NCBI RefSeq assembly: GCF_914767665.1
Contig: NC_059503.1
Location: 30,070,001 to 30,134,000 of the forward strand
Direction of reading: 5' to 3'
From: Harmonia axyridis
Taxonomy: Eukaryota; Arthropoda; Insecta; Coleoptera; Coccinellidae
Length of the DNA stretch: 64,000 nt
Made by a program: the position numbers and the translations under genes
Notes under the pieces: generated by a model
Database searches by the model: none
What the model was told of the DNA's origin: nothing
The model's input: only the letters and a program-made list of their open reading frames with translations
Part shown: one piece after another, positions 12,161 through 23,734 of the stretch
How positions within the stretch are numbered: position 1 is the stretch's first letter
Layout: each line of letters starts with the position of its first letter

Positions 12161-12624
12161 TGTCCCCAACATGGTTAGCTTACGTTGTCGGATTGTGATA
12201 TATTTTAAAATCCACAATTTTACTATATCGTTATGAATATATATTATATTGAATGAAATATATTTAGTTGAGTGATTCCCGATTGAATATGCAAATTCGA
12301 ATATTTGGAATCCGATATTTTTCGTTATTGTCGAATCTATAATAAGCAGAATATTTATTATTTTCTGTATCTACTTGCTGAAATACAAAGTTTGGCAACT
12401 TTTGCTCTCCTATAGTGTCATCGGTTATTTGTTTTCTGAATTTCTGATATATTTAGGTATTTATTTCAATATATTCTGAGTTAAAAAGGAACGTTGATTC
12501 ACTATGAGGCCTAATAAGTACGTTCTTTTCGGAGAAACTCGCGAATTGAATGAAATATCGTATCACTGATATGTTTTCATTTCCGCGCGTTTCATTTCAA
12601 ATTTGATAGTTCATGTTGGGGACA
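12161..12624. mobile_element. Small TIR element, 464 bp, with 13-bp perfect ends
   Basis: The left end TGTCCCCAACATG and right end CATGTTGGGGACA are perfect inverted repeats. The left ~180 bp recurs at 11487-11678 with roughly 85-90% identity by eye. Noncoding; the superfamily is not assigned because the target duplication is unclear. Confidence 0.65.
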
Positions 12625-12629
12625 AAATT

Positions 12630-13165
12630 TGCTGACTGAAAATGACATTTATGCTACCTCTAAAATTCTGCCCAACTTGTCTGATAAATGTTATATTCAC
12701 GATATACTATTGATACATTTAACGGCAATACTCAAGATTTTGCTTAATTTTTCGCCAATATTTAAATTAAGATTTAAATCGGCATATCTCAAAAATAGTA
12801 AGAGATGCAAACAGAGTATGGTTATCAATTTGAAATAAAAATTGATCTCCATTCTTTTATGTCTCTTCTTGTTATGGTTCACCGTTCTAGAGATATTTGC
12901 AAAATAAAATTGAAACAGGACTAGAAATTCGATGTATGGGGTTAGTGGCCCCTTTTCAAATTCGAATTCAAATTAGAGTCTTGAAAATTTTTAGCAAAAA
13001 TACGCAATTATTTTAATTTTTTTTTTAAGTTTTTTTCATCTTAAAATACTCTATAACCCTAAATAATGATTAAATACTTACCAAAATGTCGCTGACGAAG
13101 AAGTCGTACATCTTCAAATTAACCACCAGTTGAAAATTTATTTGGACTTTCAATTCACTCATCTA
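12630..13165. other. Downstream flank of the MBD4-type gene
   Basis: AT-rich sequence containing the presumed 3' untranslated region of the minus-strand glycosylase gene. No further exon was recognised. Confidence 0.35.
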
Positions 13166-13169
13166 GAAT

Positions 13170-14263
13170 CTATATGTCTTCGGTACGATCTTCATCTTCA
13201 GGAGTGACATAATAATCTTCAAGGTAAACCTGGGAATTCGATTCTCTGATGCCTAACTTCTCATTCTTCTCCTTCATTTCATACCAAGCCTTGTAGATCT
13301 TCAAATATCTATCGGTAGGCTCTACATTGAAATCTCCCAAATGGAACATCTTGTAGGCGTCTTCCGCGTATTTTCCCACGCCATATAATTCACCAACATT
13401 TTTCCATTCTTTATTGACGAAATCATGAGACATCCTCCACACCTGATTGGCTCTAGTCCTCACCAATCCTAAAAATGTTAAATTGAAAAAAAAATAATAA
13501 TAATAATATTTTCGATCAATAAATGAATAAATTCCTTTTTTTCGATACCTATTTTGGTGAAATAAGGCTCTAAGTTTTCTGTTTCGACCTTCAAAACATC
13601 GTATGGTCCTTTGAAATCTTCGAAAAACTTTTCCATGTAAGGCAGAGCTAGGAAACAAGATGTTCTGTTGAGGAAAATGGTAGCAACTAGCAATGCCCAA
13701 GGGTCGTTGTAATATTTTTCTTCGATGAGGTTATGTGGAGATATCGGAGGTATCCATTTGACAATATTTTTGCTATCATCTGTACTAAATATCTTTCTGT
13801 CAGATTCTTTTTTTAGTTCATCCCCAATATGTTCGTTATAATTGGAGTTGTTTTTTATTTGTTCTTCTTTGTTTTCATGTTTCACTTCAGATTCATCTTT
13901 AATTTTTTCCATTTCATTTTGATTCTCTTGTAGTTTAAAGCATTTTCTTTTGATTCTGGGTTCTATATTTAACAAATTCATCTTAGTTTTTGTGTTCTGA
14001 ATTATTGAATCATCTTGACTTTCTTCATCTGATGATCCTCGCTTAGATTTGGAGCGAGAAGTATAAAAAAAATTATTTTGGAACAAGAAATAGTGTTTAG
14101 GGTCGGCATTCTCCAAAAATTTTATATTGACAGCAGTTATGAGTACATCATCCTCTTTCAGATAACATCTTCTACAGAAACAAGCTACTAGTTTAGTGTT
14201 AACACTGAAGTATGGGCTCAAAATGACCTTCATCCTTGTATGTGATTCTGGAAAAAAAGTCAT
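13170..14263 (-). CDS. MBD4: MBD4-type DNA glycosylase (mismatch-specific thymine glycosylase domain)
   Basis: Two exons: 14263-13549 and 13468-13170, joined in phase 1 across an 80-bp intron (GTATCG..TTTTTAG). The product is about 337 aa, or 327 aa if the Met at 14233 is used. The C-terminal ~165 residues match the MBD4/HhH-GPD glycosylase domain: KWIPPISPHNLIEE, DPWALLVATIFLNRTS, the helix-hairpin-helix GELYGVGKYAEDAYKMF, and the presumed catalytic Asp in VEPTDRYLKIY. In that family the domain removes T or U mispaired with G in nuclear base-excision repair. The middle is a low-complexity charged linker (SDEESQDD, KKESDRK). The N-terminus has C-x-C-x2-C (CFCRRC) but no methyl-CpG-binding domain that I can see. 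A TTTTTTTCCAG just before 14245 could be a splice acceptor, so an upstream exon replacing the first ~6 codons is possible. Confidence 0.9.
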
Positions 14264-14269
14264 GTTTTT

Positions 14270-14930
14270 CTCAATATTTCGATATTTGAGTTTTTATTCA
14301 GAATAAAGAGCGTCCAATTAGTATTTTAAAATGAAATACAGGCAAAGTTAAATGTGAAAAATGAATTAGTTCTGTGAGTTAGATTCAACATTCGATGATA
14401 ATTTTGTGAAATCATTGAAATTTACATTAAAACTATAAAAACGTACGTTCCAGTAAAAGGTCTCTATGATCGACAAAAGTACACGAAAAGATGTTGTGAG
14501 GAAAGATGAAAATGAATAATGCAAACAATATTGAAGCTCTGAGTTGAAATTAAATGTTAGGTATAGTGCTTTTATTTCGACTTTCAAAGTTCTATGTGTT
14601 CGAGAAATTTGATTTGTTTGTAAATCGATTGAACCTAAGATATCAATCAACTAGAAGGATTCTGAAGAAAACAGTCCCAAGATAATTGTTTGTTTAAGTA
14701 CTTATAATCTTGAGGTTTGCGATTTTTTGAGTGCTCGTGCTCACAACAGATCACCCAATATCTGTATTTGTCTAATGTTGAGCCGGGAATGGTCTCAAAC
14801 GATAAAGTTCACTAATGAGAAATCCGTCCTCAAATTTGAGCTCGAACTAATAAACCCAGAATTTGTAACTTTTCGTGGTCCTAATGAGCAAAATCCAACT
14901 AGGGGTTTCGTAAATATGTCCGATCGAATA
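14270..14930. other. Upstream flank of the MBD4-type gene
   Basis: No clear 5' exon was identified. A 94-codon minus-strand frame at 14366-14650 lacks any recognisable motif. Confidence 0.3.
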
Positions 14931-14934
14931 TTTG

Positions 14935-15320
14935 TTGCCTATTAATTTCGAAACTGCATATTGGATTGGAATGAAAATTTGCATTTGGATTTAAAATCAC
15001 TATTTCAAATATCGTGAAAAATTTCATATTGATCACGAGATGAAATTTTTGTGTTTGTATAGAATTTCGTGCTAATAGCAGCGCCAAAACTATATGAAAT
15101 TCAAGCAGAAACTATAAATTCTATTAATTCCTTCTATTCGAAAAAGCCAAAGAAAATTCAATAAAAAAAATATGTAATGAAAAAAAACACACAACTTTTC
15201 GACCGTAGCCCGCCAATCTTCCCAATATTTTTTTAAATATACTTGAATTTTCTATGGTTCTGGCGTTGTTATCAACACATCCAAATATCAATTCTGTCGG
15301 TTTTATGGTCACGTATTGGA
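14935..15320. repeat. Degenerate dispersed repeat copies
   Basis: Blocks such as GGAATGAAAATTTGCATTTGG, GAAATTCAAGCAGAAAC and TTTCTATGGTTCTGG recur in either orientation at 5640-5870, 42700-42960, 44760-45075, 54690-54960 and 55125-55400. The family is old and its ends are unclear. Confidence 0.45.
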
Positions 15321-15520
15321 AAATATTTTCGAGATCCTCCTTGAGCTACTTGACTTCACGTGAGTGCTTTCCATTTTGGTTTTTATTTTCGATAGTAAAC
15401 CTTCTGAATCGTTGGAAAAAAAACTGTTGAATTCCCACTGAAATTTACACAGTTTACATTTTGGAACATAAAATTCTAATCCCAAAAATCTAATGAAAAA
15501 ATCGTAAGTCATTATAACAG

Positions 15521-16190
15521 TGTCCGTAAACTTTAGAACTAGTTCATTTTTAGCTAAACAGACCATTTTAAGATATAATCCTGAAACACGTCGATTTTTT
15601 ATTTTAATTTACCGTACTTATTTTAAAATAATAATCTAATATACAGAGTGAATTACTTTCGAGTAATGACGTCACCGTCATTTTTTTTTTAATGGAACAC
15701 CCCCATTTTGTCTCAATTTTCCGATTACTCTAGCTGAGCTGTAACATTCTTCATTAGTTAAATTAACAATATTATCGAAAATACTTATTGTCTAGCGGCA
15801 ATTGATTTGAATGTAGGACCCTGAAGTTTGTTAAATTTTTAGATTAATAATTTTAATTAATTTATTTAATTAATTACTTAATTCAACTAATAAAGAATGT
15901 TACCCGTTACTTTACAAAACTATTGTATTTTTGTCCACCCTGTACACATCAACATGTGATACATTTTTGGAATCAGCTCAGCTAGAGTAATCGGAAAATT
16001 GAGACAAAATGGGGGTGTTCCATTAAAAAAAATGACGGTGACGTCATTACTCGAAAGTAATTCACCATGTATATTAGATTATTATTTCAAAATACGGCAA
16101 ATTAAAATAAAAATCGACGTGTTTCAGGAGAATTTCTTAAAATGATCTGTTTAGCTAAAAATGAATTTGTTCCATACTTTACGGACACAG
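15521..16190. mobile_element. Long inverted-repeat element, about 670 bp
   Basis: Arms of about 230 bp (15521-15750 and 15970-16190) are near-perfect reverse complements, for example TAATGACGTCACCGTCAT against ATGACGGTGACGTCATTA, and GGAACACCCCCATTTTGTC against GACAAAATGGGGGTGTTCC. The termini read ACAGTGTCCGTAAA on the left and TTTACGGACACAGTG on the right, with TA just outside each side, as in Tc1/mariner insertions. The AT-rich spacer of about 220 bp does not code. The arms contain TGACGTCA, an 8-bp CRE-like palindrome. Confidence 0.8.
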
Positions 16191-16199
16191 TGTATGTTG

Positions 16200-17195
16200 T
16201 ATATACAGTTATGTGGTCTATTGGCGCATGAATGAGCGAGAGGTCAAAAGAACCTGAATCAACTGCAGTGCTTTCTTCATTTTTTTTTGTGGGGAACGAT
16301 TCAAGGAATTTGTAAATTTAAAGGAGTATTAGAATAACATTCATATTTTCAGTTCTCCCAATCATTTTCACATTAATAAATCAACTGACTGAATAACGAT
16401 TTTGCCAGACTATAACGTGACATTGAAAATTATCTTGATGTAACATTTTGATTTCTTCAAATTAATCGTTTGGATTTACCAGTCTTTCAACAACGTCATA
16501 AATAACGAAAGCAATTCAATGCTCATAAATCATCATATTTAATTGATTCATCCCGATATACAAGATGAATCATCACATTTCACTCCCAATAAAATAATTT
16601 TCATATTTACAACTTGGCGACACAGAATAAGTGGTCAATAATTAACAACCGTATTATACGATAAAAAATATTGGGCTCTCCCCAGTATTTTTGCCTTCCA
16701 TGCAAATAATTTTTTTTGAAATGTTTCTCGACGGAGCGACAATCCTTCAAAGGTGCGAAACTCAAGATGGATTTTATTTATTTTCTCTAGAACTAACCCA
16801 GAAAAAATCGAAGTTAGTATGACACAAATTATGAAAAATTTTCAGGATTATTTCTTGTTGAATGAGTCTTTGCTTTGCAACAATGAAATAAAATCTTTGA
16901 ACACGGTTCACATTATTGAGCTTATTCTTTTCCTCTCTATAGAATATTTTAACAATGTCATTGCCATAAAGTTAATCAATAATCATAGAAAACTAGTTCT
17001 TATTATTTCCATCAGGTGGGTCTCAATTTTTTTGTACAGCGACATTTTCCAATTTTTGAGGCATTATTTCGAAAGTTCAATACTTTGTACTAAAAAATCA
17101 TATTCTTCAATTTTTTCGTATGCGTGGTTTTCGAGAAAAATAGTTTCAAAAACTTCTCGTCGAAAAGTAGGTATTGAAATAATTATTGTCGGATA
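16200..17195. other. Intergenic DNA, no gene recognised
   Basis: A 155-codon frame at 16753-17220 is Ile/Phe/Lys-rich, lacks motifs and runs into the inverted repeat at 17199, so I treat it as chance. At 16213-16255 a block GGCGCATGAATGAGCG belongs to the dispersed family seen at 54228-54345. Confidence 0.35.
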
Positions 17196-17639
17196 TAACT
17201 GGAAAAAATTCCGAACTTGATGAAACTTCTAGAGGTTGTTTGAGGGTGCTGTGGGGTGATTCTGTCAAGCTATCCAACACAAGGACCCCGTTGCTAACTT
17301 GAGGAGGGCCGAAGAACCTCAACATTTTCGGACTTTTTTCGGTTTTTTGCTTATAACTTTTAACTTGATTGGTTTTCGAACCTAACGTTTAATCTCAAAG
17401 TAGTACATAATTGAATTCCCTATAATTTTATTTCCAGAATCTTGTTTATAACCTTATATCAACCGAGATGTAGCCAATCAAAATTAGAGGAATTTTCTCA
17501 AAATGTCAAAAATTGGAAAAAAACAAAGGTTCTGATCCTCTAACCATCAATTTCCATCCGTTCTAAGGTAATTATAGTAATTACTCAGCAATATCGACAT
17601 ATTGAAACATAGGGAGTTGGAGGGGGGAGGTAGCTTTGC

Positions 17640-18023
17640 AAAGAGCCTATGTTTTTGCGAAGAGTAGATATTTCAATGTTATCGTGGCATGTTATCACAG
17701 CATATTAAAGTTTCTTTTGAAAAAGGTGAAATACCAGCAGGTCTTTTCGTGGATTTCTCCAAAGCCTTTGACACTGTTGATCATACTATTCTTTTATCAA
17801 AGCTCGAAAGATATGGTATCAGAGGGGTTGCATTTAAACTGATTCAAAACTATCTGAATAATAGGAAACAGATGTTTGTAATAAACAACGGTAATGAAAA
17901 TTTCATTTCATCTGAGAGAGTTGTAATCATGGGTGTACCGCAGGGAACAATAATGGGTCCACTTCTGTTTACGGTTTATATCAATGATCTTCCTAATGTA
18001 TTTCAATCTTACAAGACAATTGA
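17640..18023 (+). pseudogene. LINE reverse transcriptase, 5' part (motifs A and B)
   Basis: One clean frame encodes LFVDFSKAFDTVDH (motif A), SKLERYGIRGVAFKLIQNYL, GVPQGTIMGPLLF (motif B) and YINDLPNVFQSYKT. This is the palm domain of a non-LTR retrotransposon ORF2. The match stops at about 18023, immediately before the expected catalytic box, which reappears at 19942. Upstream endonuclease sequence is absent, so the copy was 5'-truncated or decayed. Confidence 0.9.
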
Positions 18024-19941
18024 GCATCCTAGGCGTGAAATAACAGTAAGAGAAACAATGGATACAATCCTACAGTCCATTCAGGAATTATTGACATCCC
18101 GGGTGGCTTTGGAAAATCGAAATTAAGTTGGTACTGGCTCATTCAGTAACATTTTGAATTGCAGATTTCGGGTTGGCATTGGAAATGTCATTGACAGGAG
18201 GTTAGATTTCACTTATTTCAGTTTGTATTATTGGTTTTGATCGAAGAAATTTTGAAACTTAAAAGTTGTATCAATTTCAAACACACATTGATTAGTTTAT
18301 TAGAGTATTTCTCACAGTACTGTTTGAAAAAGAAGAAGGCAAATCATTACAACCAGGATTATTAGTGGAAGAAAACCTGTGCAATACGATTTCACCTTCA
18401 AAGAATCATTGAATGATTTGATTGTTACCAGAAGCCGAGCCAAAAGCAACCAATATATCAGCCTGGATGAAATTTGACCAAAAAGCATCTGGATTTTAAT
18501 CAATCAAAGACAACTTTACATAAACTTAATTGGTTACAAGTTCAAAACAGTTAATAAAAGGAAAATTCTTGTTGATGAACAGAAAAATATAAGTTGAGTA
18601 CGATTTTATGGTGAATACAGAGAATATTTGCAACAAAATGTGAAATTCATTTATCTGGAGGAAACTTGGTTTTTTGAAAATGGCAGCATTATTCAACAGT
18701 GGACTCTAGAAAGAAAACAAAAAGTTTTTCAAGTATATTCAAGGGTAAAAGTGGAAGGATTGCTATTTTGAATGATGAATATTTGGATTTTTACCTGGAT
18801 GTTTTGTTTTGACAGTGGTGATCATGCGGATTATATAAATCTATGAAGAGAGAATTATTTTATAATTGGATTGCTATACAAAGTCTTGGCATTGCATCTA
18901 TAGTTTATTTATATTCTATTCTATTGAAATTAAGTATTGTTATATCTGTTTTTTGTTCTTCAATGAGTAATCCAAAAATCTAATAAATTCCAATTGCTTT
19001 ATAGAATTTTTACTGAGTATTCAATCGAAAAATATATTCAAGAATTTCTTCACCTCTTACCCACTTGAAGATAATAATAGAATGCAATAAATTTTTAAAA
19101 TTCACAAATTAAAAATAATAATAAAAAGCTGTTATGGGCAAAATAATTTATGTAATTTAATAGAAACTAGTATAAAAGCATTTCAATATAAAACAGAAAA
19201 CTCGAGTACAAATAGTCCTTATATTTTTCATACAAGTTTAATCAATCATTCATGTCATGAACAGTTTCAATAAATACTGACTTTAGCAAGTAATTTACAC
19301 ATCGGCTGATAAATTAGTTCCAATTTTGAAAGTTACAGTACAACTGTGATGTCAAAATTTTTTATATACTAAATGGATTCTTTGAATTTTATTTCTGTCT
19401 TATTATGATATGGCTCTTCCATTCACTAAGCTACACTATTTAAATTTATCAACCAGTTTTCTCTGTTTTCTTCACCAGTTCAGACACCACAGTCAAAATG
19501 ATCCATAAGAGTTATTTGATAAGAATTTTGCAAGCAGGTTGGTATCTAGTGTCCATCAGTAATGCAACAATTTTTGAAGAGCCTCTGGTGAATAGGAATA
19601 TGCATATTTTAATGATCTTCAATGGGATCTTTCATGGGCGACTCTTAAATGAATAGATATCTCTTCATTGGATTTCCTTGAAATGAGATAGCATTTCACT
19701 ATTTTTTTACGTTATATAATCTGAATTTCAATTTATGAAATCATGACTGTATGCGTCCCTTCGTAATAATCGTAATTTCGAAAATTCAGGATCTTTCGGA
19801 TACAAAAATGATGAAAATAATTTAAACTGGTTATTTCTATGATGAACCATAGCAATTTTTAGTGATATTTTTGTAACCAGAAATAAAGCCGCGACTAGAC
19901 GTTCATGGCCTACTTCGATGTCAATAATTCCTGAATGGACT
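18024..19941. mobile_element. ~1.9 kb insertion splitting the LINE, with a dead DDE transposase
   Basis: The two LINE halves join conceptually across this block (QSYKT at its left, VYADDTN at its right), so it is an insertion. At about 18480-18860 (+) frames give KRKILVDEQK, then REYLQQNVKFIYLEETWFF, QQWTLERK and finally SGDHADY. This is the arrangement of a DDE_3-type (IS630/Tc1-like) transposase, with the usual YLDETW box reading YLEETW, plus several stops. An open frame HPRREITVRETMDTILQSI at the left margin may be part of the same element. Terminal repeats and the exact target duplication could not be fixed. Confidence 0.6.
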
Positions 19942-20904
19942 GTATATGCCGATGACACGAATGTTTTGATTTCTTGCCCAAGTATCCTCACAGTTGAGAA
20001 CAACCTTTTGACTGCTATGTCAGAGATCGAGAACTGGTGTACAAATAATTGTCTGCTTCTAAATGCGAGTAAAACTAACGTAATGATTTTCTCGAATGTT
20101 CGATCTAACCTGACTTATCCAGATAACATCTTGTTCAATAGTGATGAAATTCATGTCAGCTCACAGACTAAACTATTAGGAGTTACAATAGACAAACATC
20201 TGAATTGGGAAATGCACTGTAACTCCCTCATAAGTAGGCTTATTTCAGTAATATACATGTTAAAGGTGGTTAGGAATCAAGTTGATCTAGATTGTCTGAA
20301 AGCTATATACTTTGCGAACTTCCAATCTTTGCTCTCGTATGGAATAATTTTTTGGGGAGGTAGTACTCAGGCTAAGCGAGTGTTCATAGCACAGAAACTA
20401 GCTATAAGGACAATGAATCAGATGGCATATAGATCATCATGTTGGAATATTTTCAAAAAATGTAATATTATGACTACAATCATATGTATACAGAATTTTG
20501 TTATTTTTTCGTAAAAATAGATTTTATTTTCTTAGCTGTGTGAATACAAATGCTACCAGGAGGATGTATGAGTACTTTTATCCTCCTCATAAATTGTCAG
20601 CTACTGAATATAGTACATTTTATTGCAGCATTAAGATTTATAATTATCTTCCTAGAAGAATAAGAGATATTTCTGATTTTACTTTGTTCAAGAAAACTGT
20701 TTCTTCAATTTTAATTGACTGTGAACCATATTCGATATTAGAATTTGAAATGTATTGTAAAAATAAGATTTAGAATATGTTTTTTTTATGGGTAGAATAT
20801 CTTCTTTTCTATTGTTGTATTATTTAGTTGATTTTTTTCCCTAATTATGATCTGTTTTCATTTTGTTATTTATAGCATTTTTGAGAATAAATATCTATCT
20901 ATCA
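19942..20904 (+). pseudogene. LINE reverse transcriptase, 3' part with YADD box and 3' tail
   Basis: Continues the LINE: VYADDTNVLISCPS (catalytic YADD), IENWCTNNCLLLNASKT, KLLGVTIDKHLNWEMHC, LKAIYFANFQSLLSYGIIFW, then after a frameshift near 20500 MYEYFYPPHKLSATEYST and YNYLPRRIRDI. This is the thumb and C-terminal order of jockey/I-type ORF2. The element ends with GAATAAATATCTATCTATC at 20886-20904, a polyadenylation-like signal plus a short simple-repeat tail, as is usual for LINE 3' ends. Confidence 0.88.
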
Positions 20905-21159
20905 CCTACTGTAAATTCCTATCAACCCATAATTATTTTAAACCTTAAAAATCAGATCAAATAGGTGAAATAAATGAATAATAACCAAGAATTAATTGAA
21001 AATAATGATTGTCTATAATCGAAAAAAGTCCGAAAATGTTGAGGTTTTTCGGCCCTCCTCAAGTTAGCACAAGTCTTCGTTGGATAGCTTGAGAGGGTCA
21101 TCCCACAACACCCCTGAACAACCTGTAGTAGTTTATTTGCGTTCGGAATTTTTTCCAGC

Positions 21160-22305
21160 AGACCCCATTTTTTTTGCTTTGTCTACTGGACTACTAAGCG
21201 CGCCTTTTAAATAAATGATCAGTTACTGATATTTTATTGACAGAGATGAAAAAAGCCACACGATTCATAATTAACCAATCGAACAGTCAAAGTGTGCATC
21301 TCTAATCGGCAAATGAACAATTCACCACGATTTAGTCAATCATCAATTAGCGAAAACCACAAGTCGCGTTCCAAGACAATAGAAGTGTGGAAAATGCATA
21401 ATCTTTTTTTTCCACACGAATAATTTTATCTGCAGTAACCTCGTCAAAATCGACAGAAAGAACTCTTCATCATTCATGAGAAGTTCTTGCAAAATATGTA
21501 ATTTGATTTTTTTTTTGTTGAAAAACAATTTGGGGCCTTGTGAATTAAAACCAAATATTGTTATGTGGTGATAATTGTTAGTTCTGTGAGAACAGGTGAG
21601 GTTAAATAATAACGTACACCAATATTTGAAACTAAAGGTCGCGAAAAGATTGATAATATTCTATTCATCATAAAATTGGTTACTTTGAAAATTACTAGTT
21701 GTCTAAAAAATATTTCACAGAAAAGTATTATTTCCTCTTGAAATATAAAAGCAATACTCTCGATTACTTCATTACATATTATTTTTGTAATTCGTCTTTT
21801 TGTAGAAATGAATTATTTCATTTTAATTCTAGGATGATCAATGTATCTATGTATTTCGATTTTAAATAATAGTTTCAAGATCAATGCAGAATTTCATGTT
21901 GATTATACCACCAGAACCGAGAAAATTCAAGAAGAATATCGGAAAACCACTCAATATTTCCGATGTGACATATCTGACCGAGTTGAACTTTGATGGACGA
22001 ATATAAAAAATAACAAATTAAACTTTCCTGCAAAATCATAACAATATATGTATATCATAACAATAGATAATTTGAACAAAACATTGAAGAAATAAATTTC
22101 AATGATAACAGATTCTATCAAGTTGAAATTTTGCTTGTAGATGTATAAAAGCAATTTCAAAACAGAATTAAAAAAATATATCAATCCTTTTATTATAGAT
22201 TCAGGTAAACTAACCGACAACAATGTGCGTGTGTGTGAATTGTACATTTTACCATAAAAATTGGACAACATAGTTTGATACAAATAATCAAACTTGTCAA
22301 AACCT
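21160..22305. other. Intergenic DNA with an old repeat fragment
   Basis: About 21880-22000 matches the dispersed family (GAATTTCATGTTGATT, AAAATTCAAGAAGAATATCGG). I see nothing else. Confidence 0.3.
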
Positions 22306-22309
22306 TTTT

Positions 22310-22505
22310 TTGTAGAAAGATTCGTCTTGAAGCCAAAATTCTTTCCCTGAAGAATTATTTTGAGATCTGAAAAAAGCCATTAATCACTGGGGGTCAGATC
22401 TGGAAAATAAGCTGGATGGTCGAGCCGTTGGACACCCAATTCGTTCAATAATTGACCATGATTTTCATCGATTTGTGACAAGGAGCATTTTCAATAAACG
22501 AAAAT
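22310..22505 (-). pseudogene. mariner transposase fragment
   Basis: The minus strand reads ENAPCHKSMKIMV, LLNELGVQRLDHPAYFPDL, then TPSD-stop-WLFSDLKIILQGK. This is the DNAPSH / HPPYSPDL.PSD segment around the last catalytic residues of mariner transposases. It has a stop after PSD and a one-base slip. Only about 65 codons survive. Confidence 0.8.
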
Positions 22506-22509
22506 CGTT

Positions 22510-22925
22510 TTTGCCCATTTTTCAAACAGCACCAAATATAGCGCTACTTAACCGTCAATATCTCGTTCCAGAATTACTCTTTGCTCAGAAATTTTGAAAC
22601 TTAGTACTAACAAGTAAAAAATGCACTACATAATTGTCTAATAGGCCTTTGTAGTGAATCACCCTAAAAAAGTATGTGGTCTCCATGGGCGCAATGAATG
22701 ACGAGCGTTCAAAAGTGAGTGTTTTTCTCGAAGTTTTTTTATTTTTTGATTTTACACATTCTGAACATGAACAAATATTTTTGTTTGAAATGTTTTTGAG
22801 AGATTTCGAATTTTCTTCATTAATAACAAAACGTTTCGAAAAAATCAGAAATTTCTCAACCCCTCTTTCGAATAACCAAAGAAGATACAGAATTTAGCAT
22901 GATCTGAAATAAAATTTGATTTCAA
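22510..22925. other. Intergenic DNA
   Basis: 22676-22720 resembles the GGCGCATGAATGACGAGCGC block of the dispersed family. The rest is unremarkable AT-rich sequence. Confidence 0.3.
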
Positions 22926-22929
22926 TAAA

Positions 22930-23090
22930 AATTTAGTGAATTAGAGAATGAAATGTAAACTACTCGTACAGAATTCTCATTCTAACACTAGTTCATACAA
23001 AAACTCATCAGTTTGTGGCTCGATCTTGAATTTGGAATTCGTGGAAAAATATCATTGCCTTCTGCACTGGTATTATAAATAATTCTGTAG
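22930..23090. repeat. Dispersed repeat A, diverged copy
   Basis: Matches the 3' half of the better copies at 47788-48160 and 53391-53798, including TTTGTGGCTCG, CTCGTGGAA-type sequence and the ending TGCCTTCTGCACTGGTATTA then TAAATAA. It is clearly older than the other two. Confidence 0.6.
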
Positions 23091-23734
23091 TGAGTAGATC
23101 GCATAAGAATTTATTATGAATCGAACGGTGTTGTTGTTCAGTCTATTTATAATTTTGATATCGAGCCCTGTTTCAAAATTGGCAGGTTATAGAACGTAAA
23201 ACTTTCAGATCGAGAATCCTAAAAGTACATTTTTGATTTCTCCTCGCCGTCGTTTTGAAAACATCGGAAATGCACAATTGTTTCGATCAGTAATATGGAT
23301 CGTGCGTAATATTCTTTTCGAAAGGTTTAACACGCTAATGTGAAGGTGGAGGTTATTGTGAGAAATAAAAAAATGTTATGAGTGCAAATATTACTAAATT
23401 CATTATACTGGTTATTGAATAGGTCCACTATGTAGAAAATTTGGGAGGTAGTGACTTAGTGTATGTAAGTATACCCTAATCTCTGGAATTACTGAACAGA
23501 TTTTCGTGAAACTTTCACTGGTAAAATGCTCGGAATAACATTCTTTGTTATCGTTATAATAAATATAGACTTACTCGTAGACGTAGTGAGACGCGAGCAG
23601 AATCAATATCTGTATAATTGTTTATGTATAAAAACTTTTTCTGCAGTACCTATGGACTTATATGGCATACGATATGAAGTTTGAGACAATGAGTTCCTCT
23701 TAAAATATAATTGCATCAGTAGCGTCATAAGTAT

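Larger units (their letters stand above)
17199..21158. mobile_element. Composite: ~145-bp inverted repeats flanking a LINE
   Basis: 17199-17345 and 21030-21158 are inverted copies: left CTGGAAAAAATTCCGAAC..GGAGGGCCGAA..CCTCAACATTTTCGGACT, right its reverse complement, with about 80-85% identity by eye and a few small indels. Between them lies a LINE (about 17640-20904) that carries its own insertion. This is either a ~0.7 kb TIR element that received a LINE, or two independent inverted copies of one repeat flanking it. I saw no convincing target duplication outside the repeats. Confidence 0.6.

Noticed and set aside
16753..17220. 155-codon open frame, Ile/Phe-rich
   Set aside because: No motif, AT-driven composition, and its end runs into the inverted repeat at 17199; more likely chance.
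17199..21158. A Polinton/Maverick-type element because of long inverted ends
   Set aside because: Only ~4 kb, no polymerase B, integrase or capsid genes, and the interior is a LINE.
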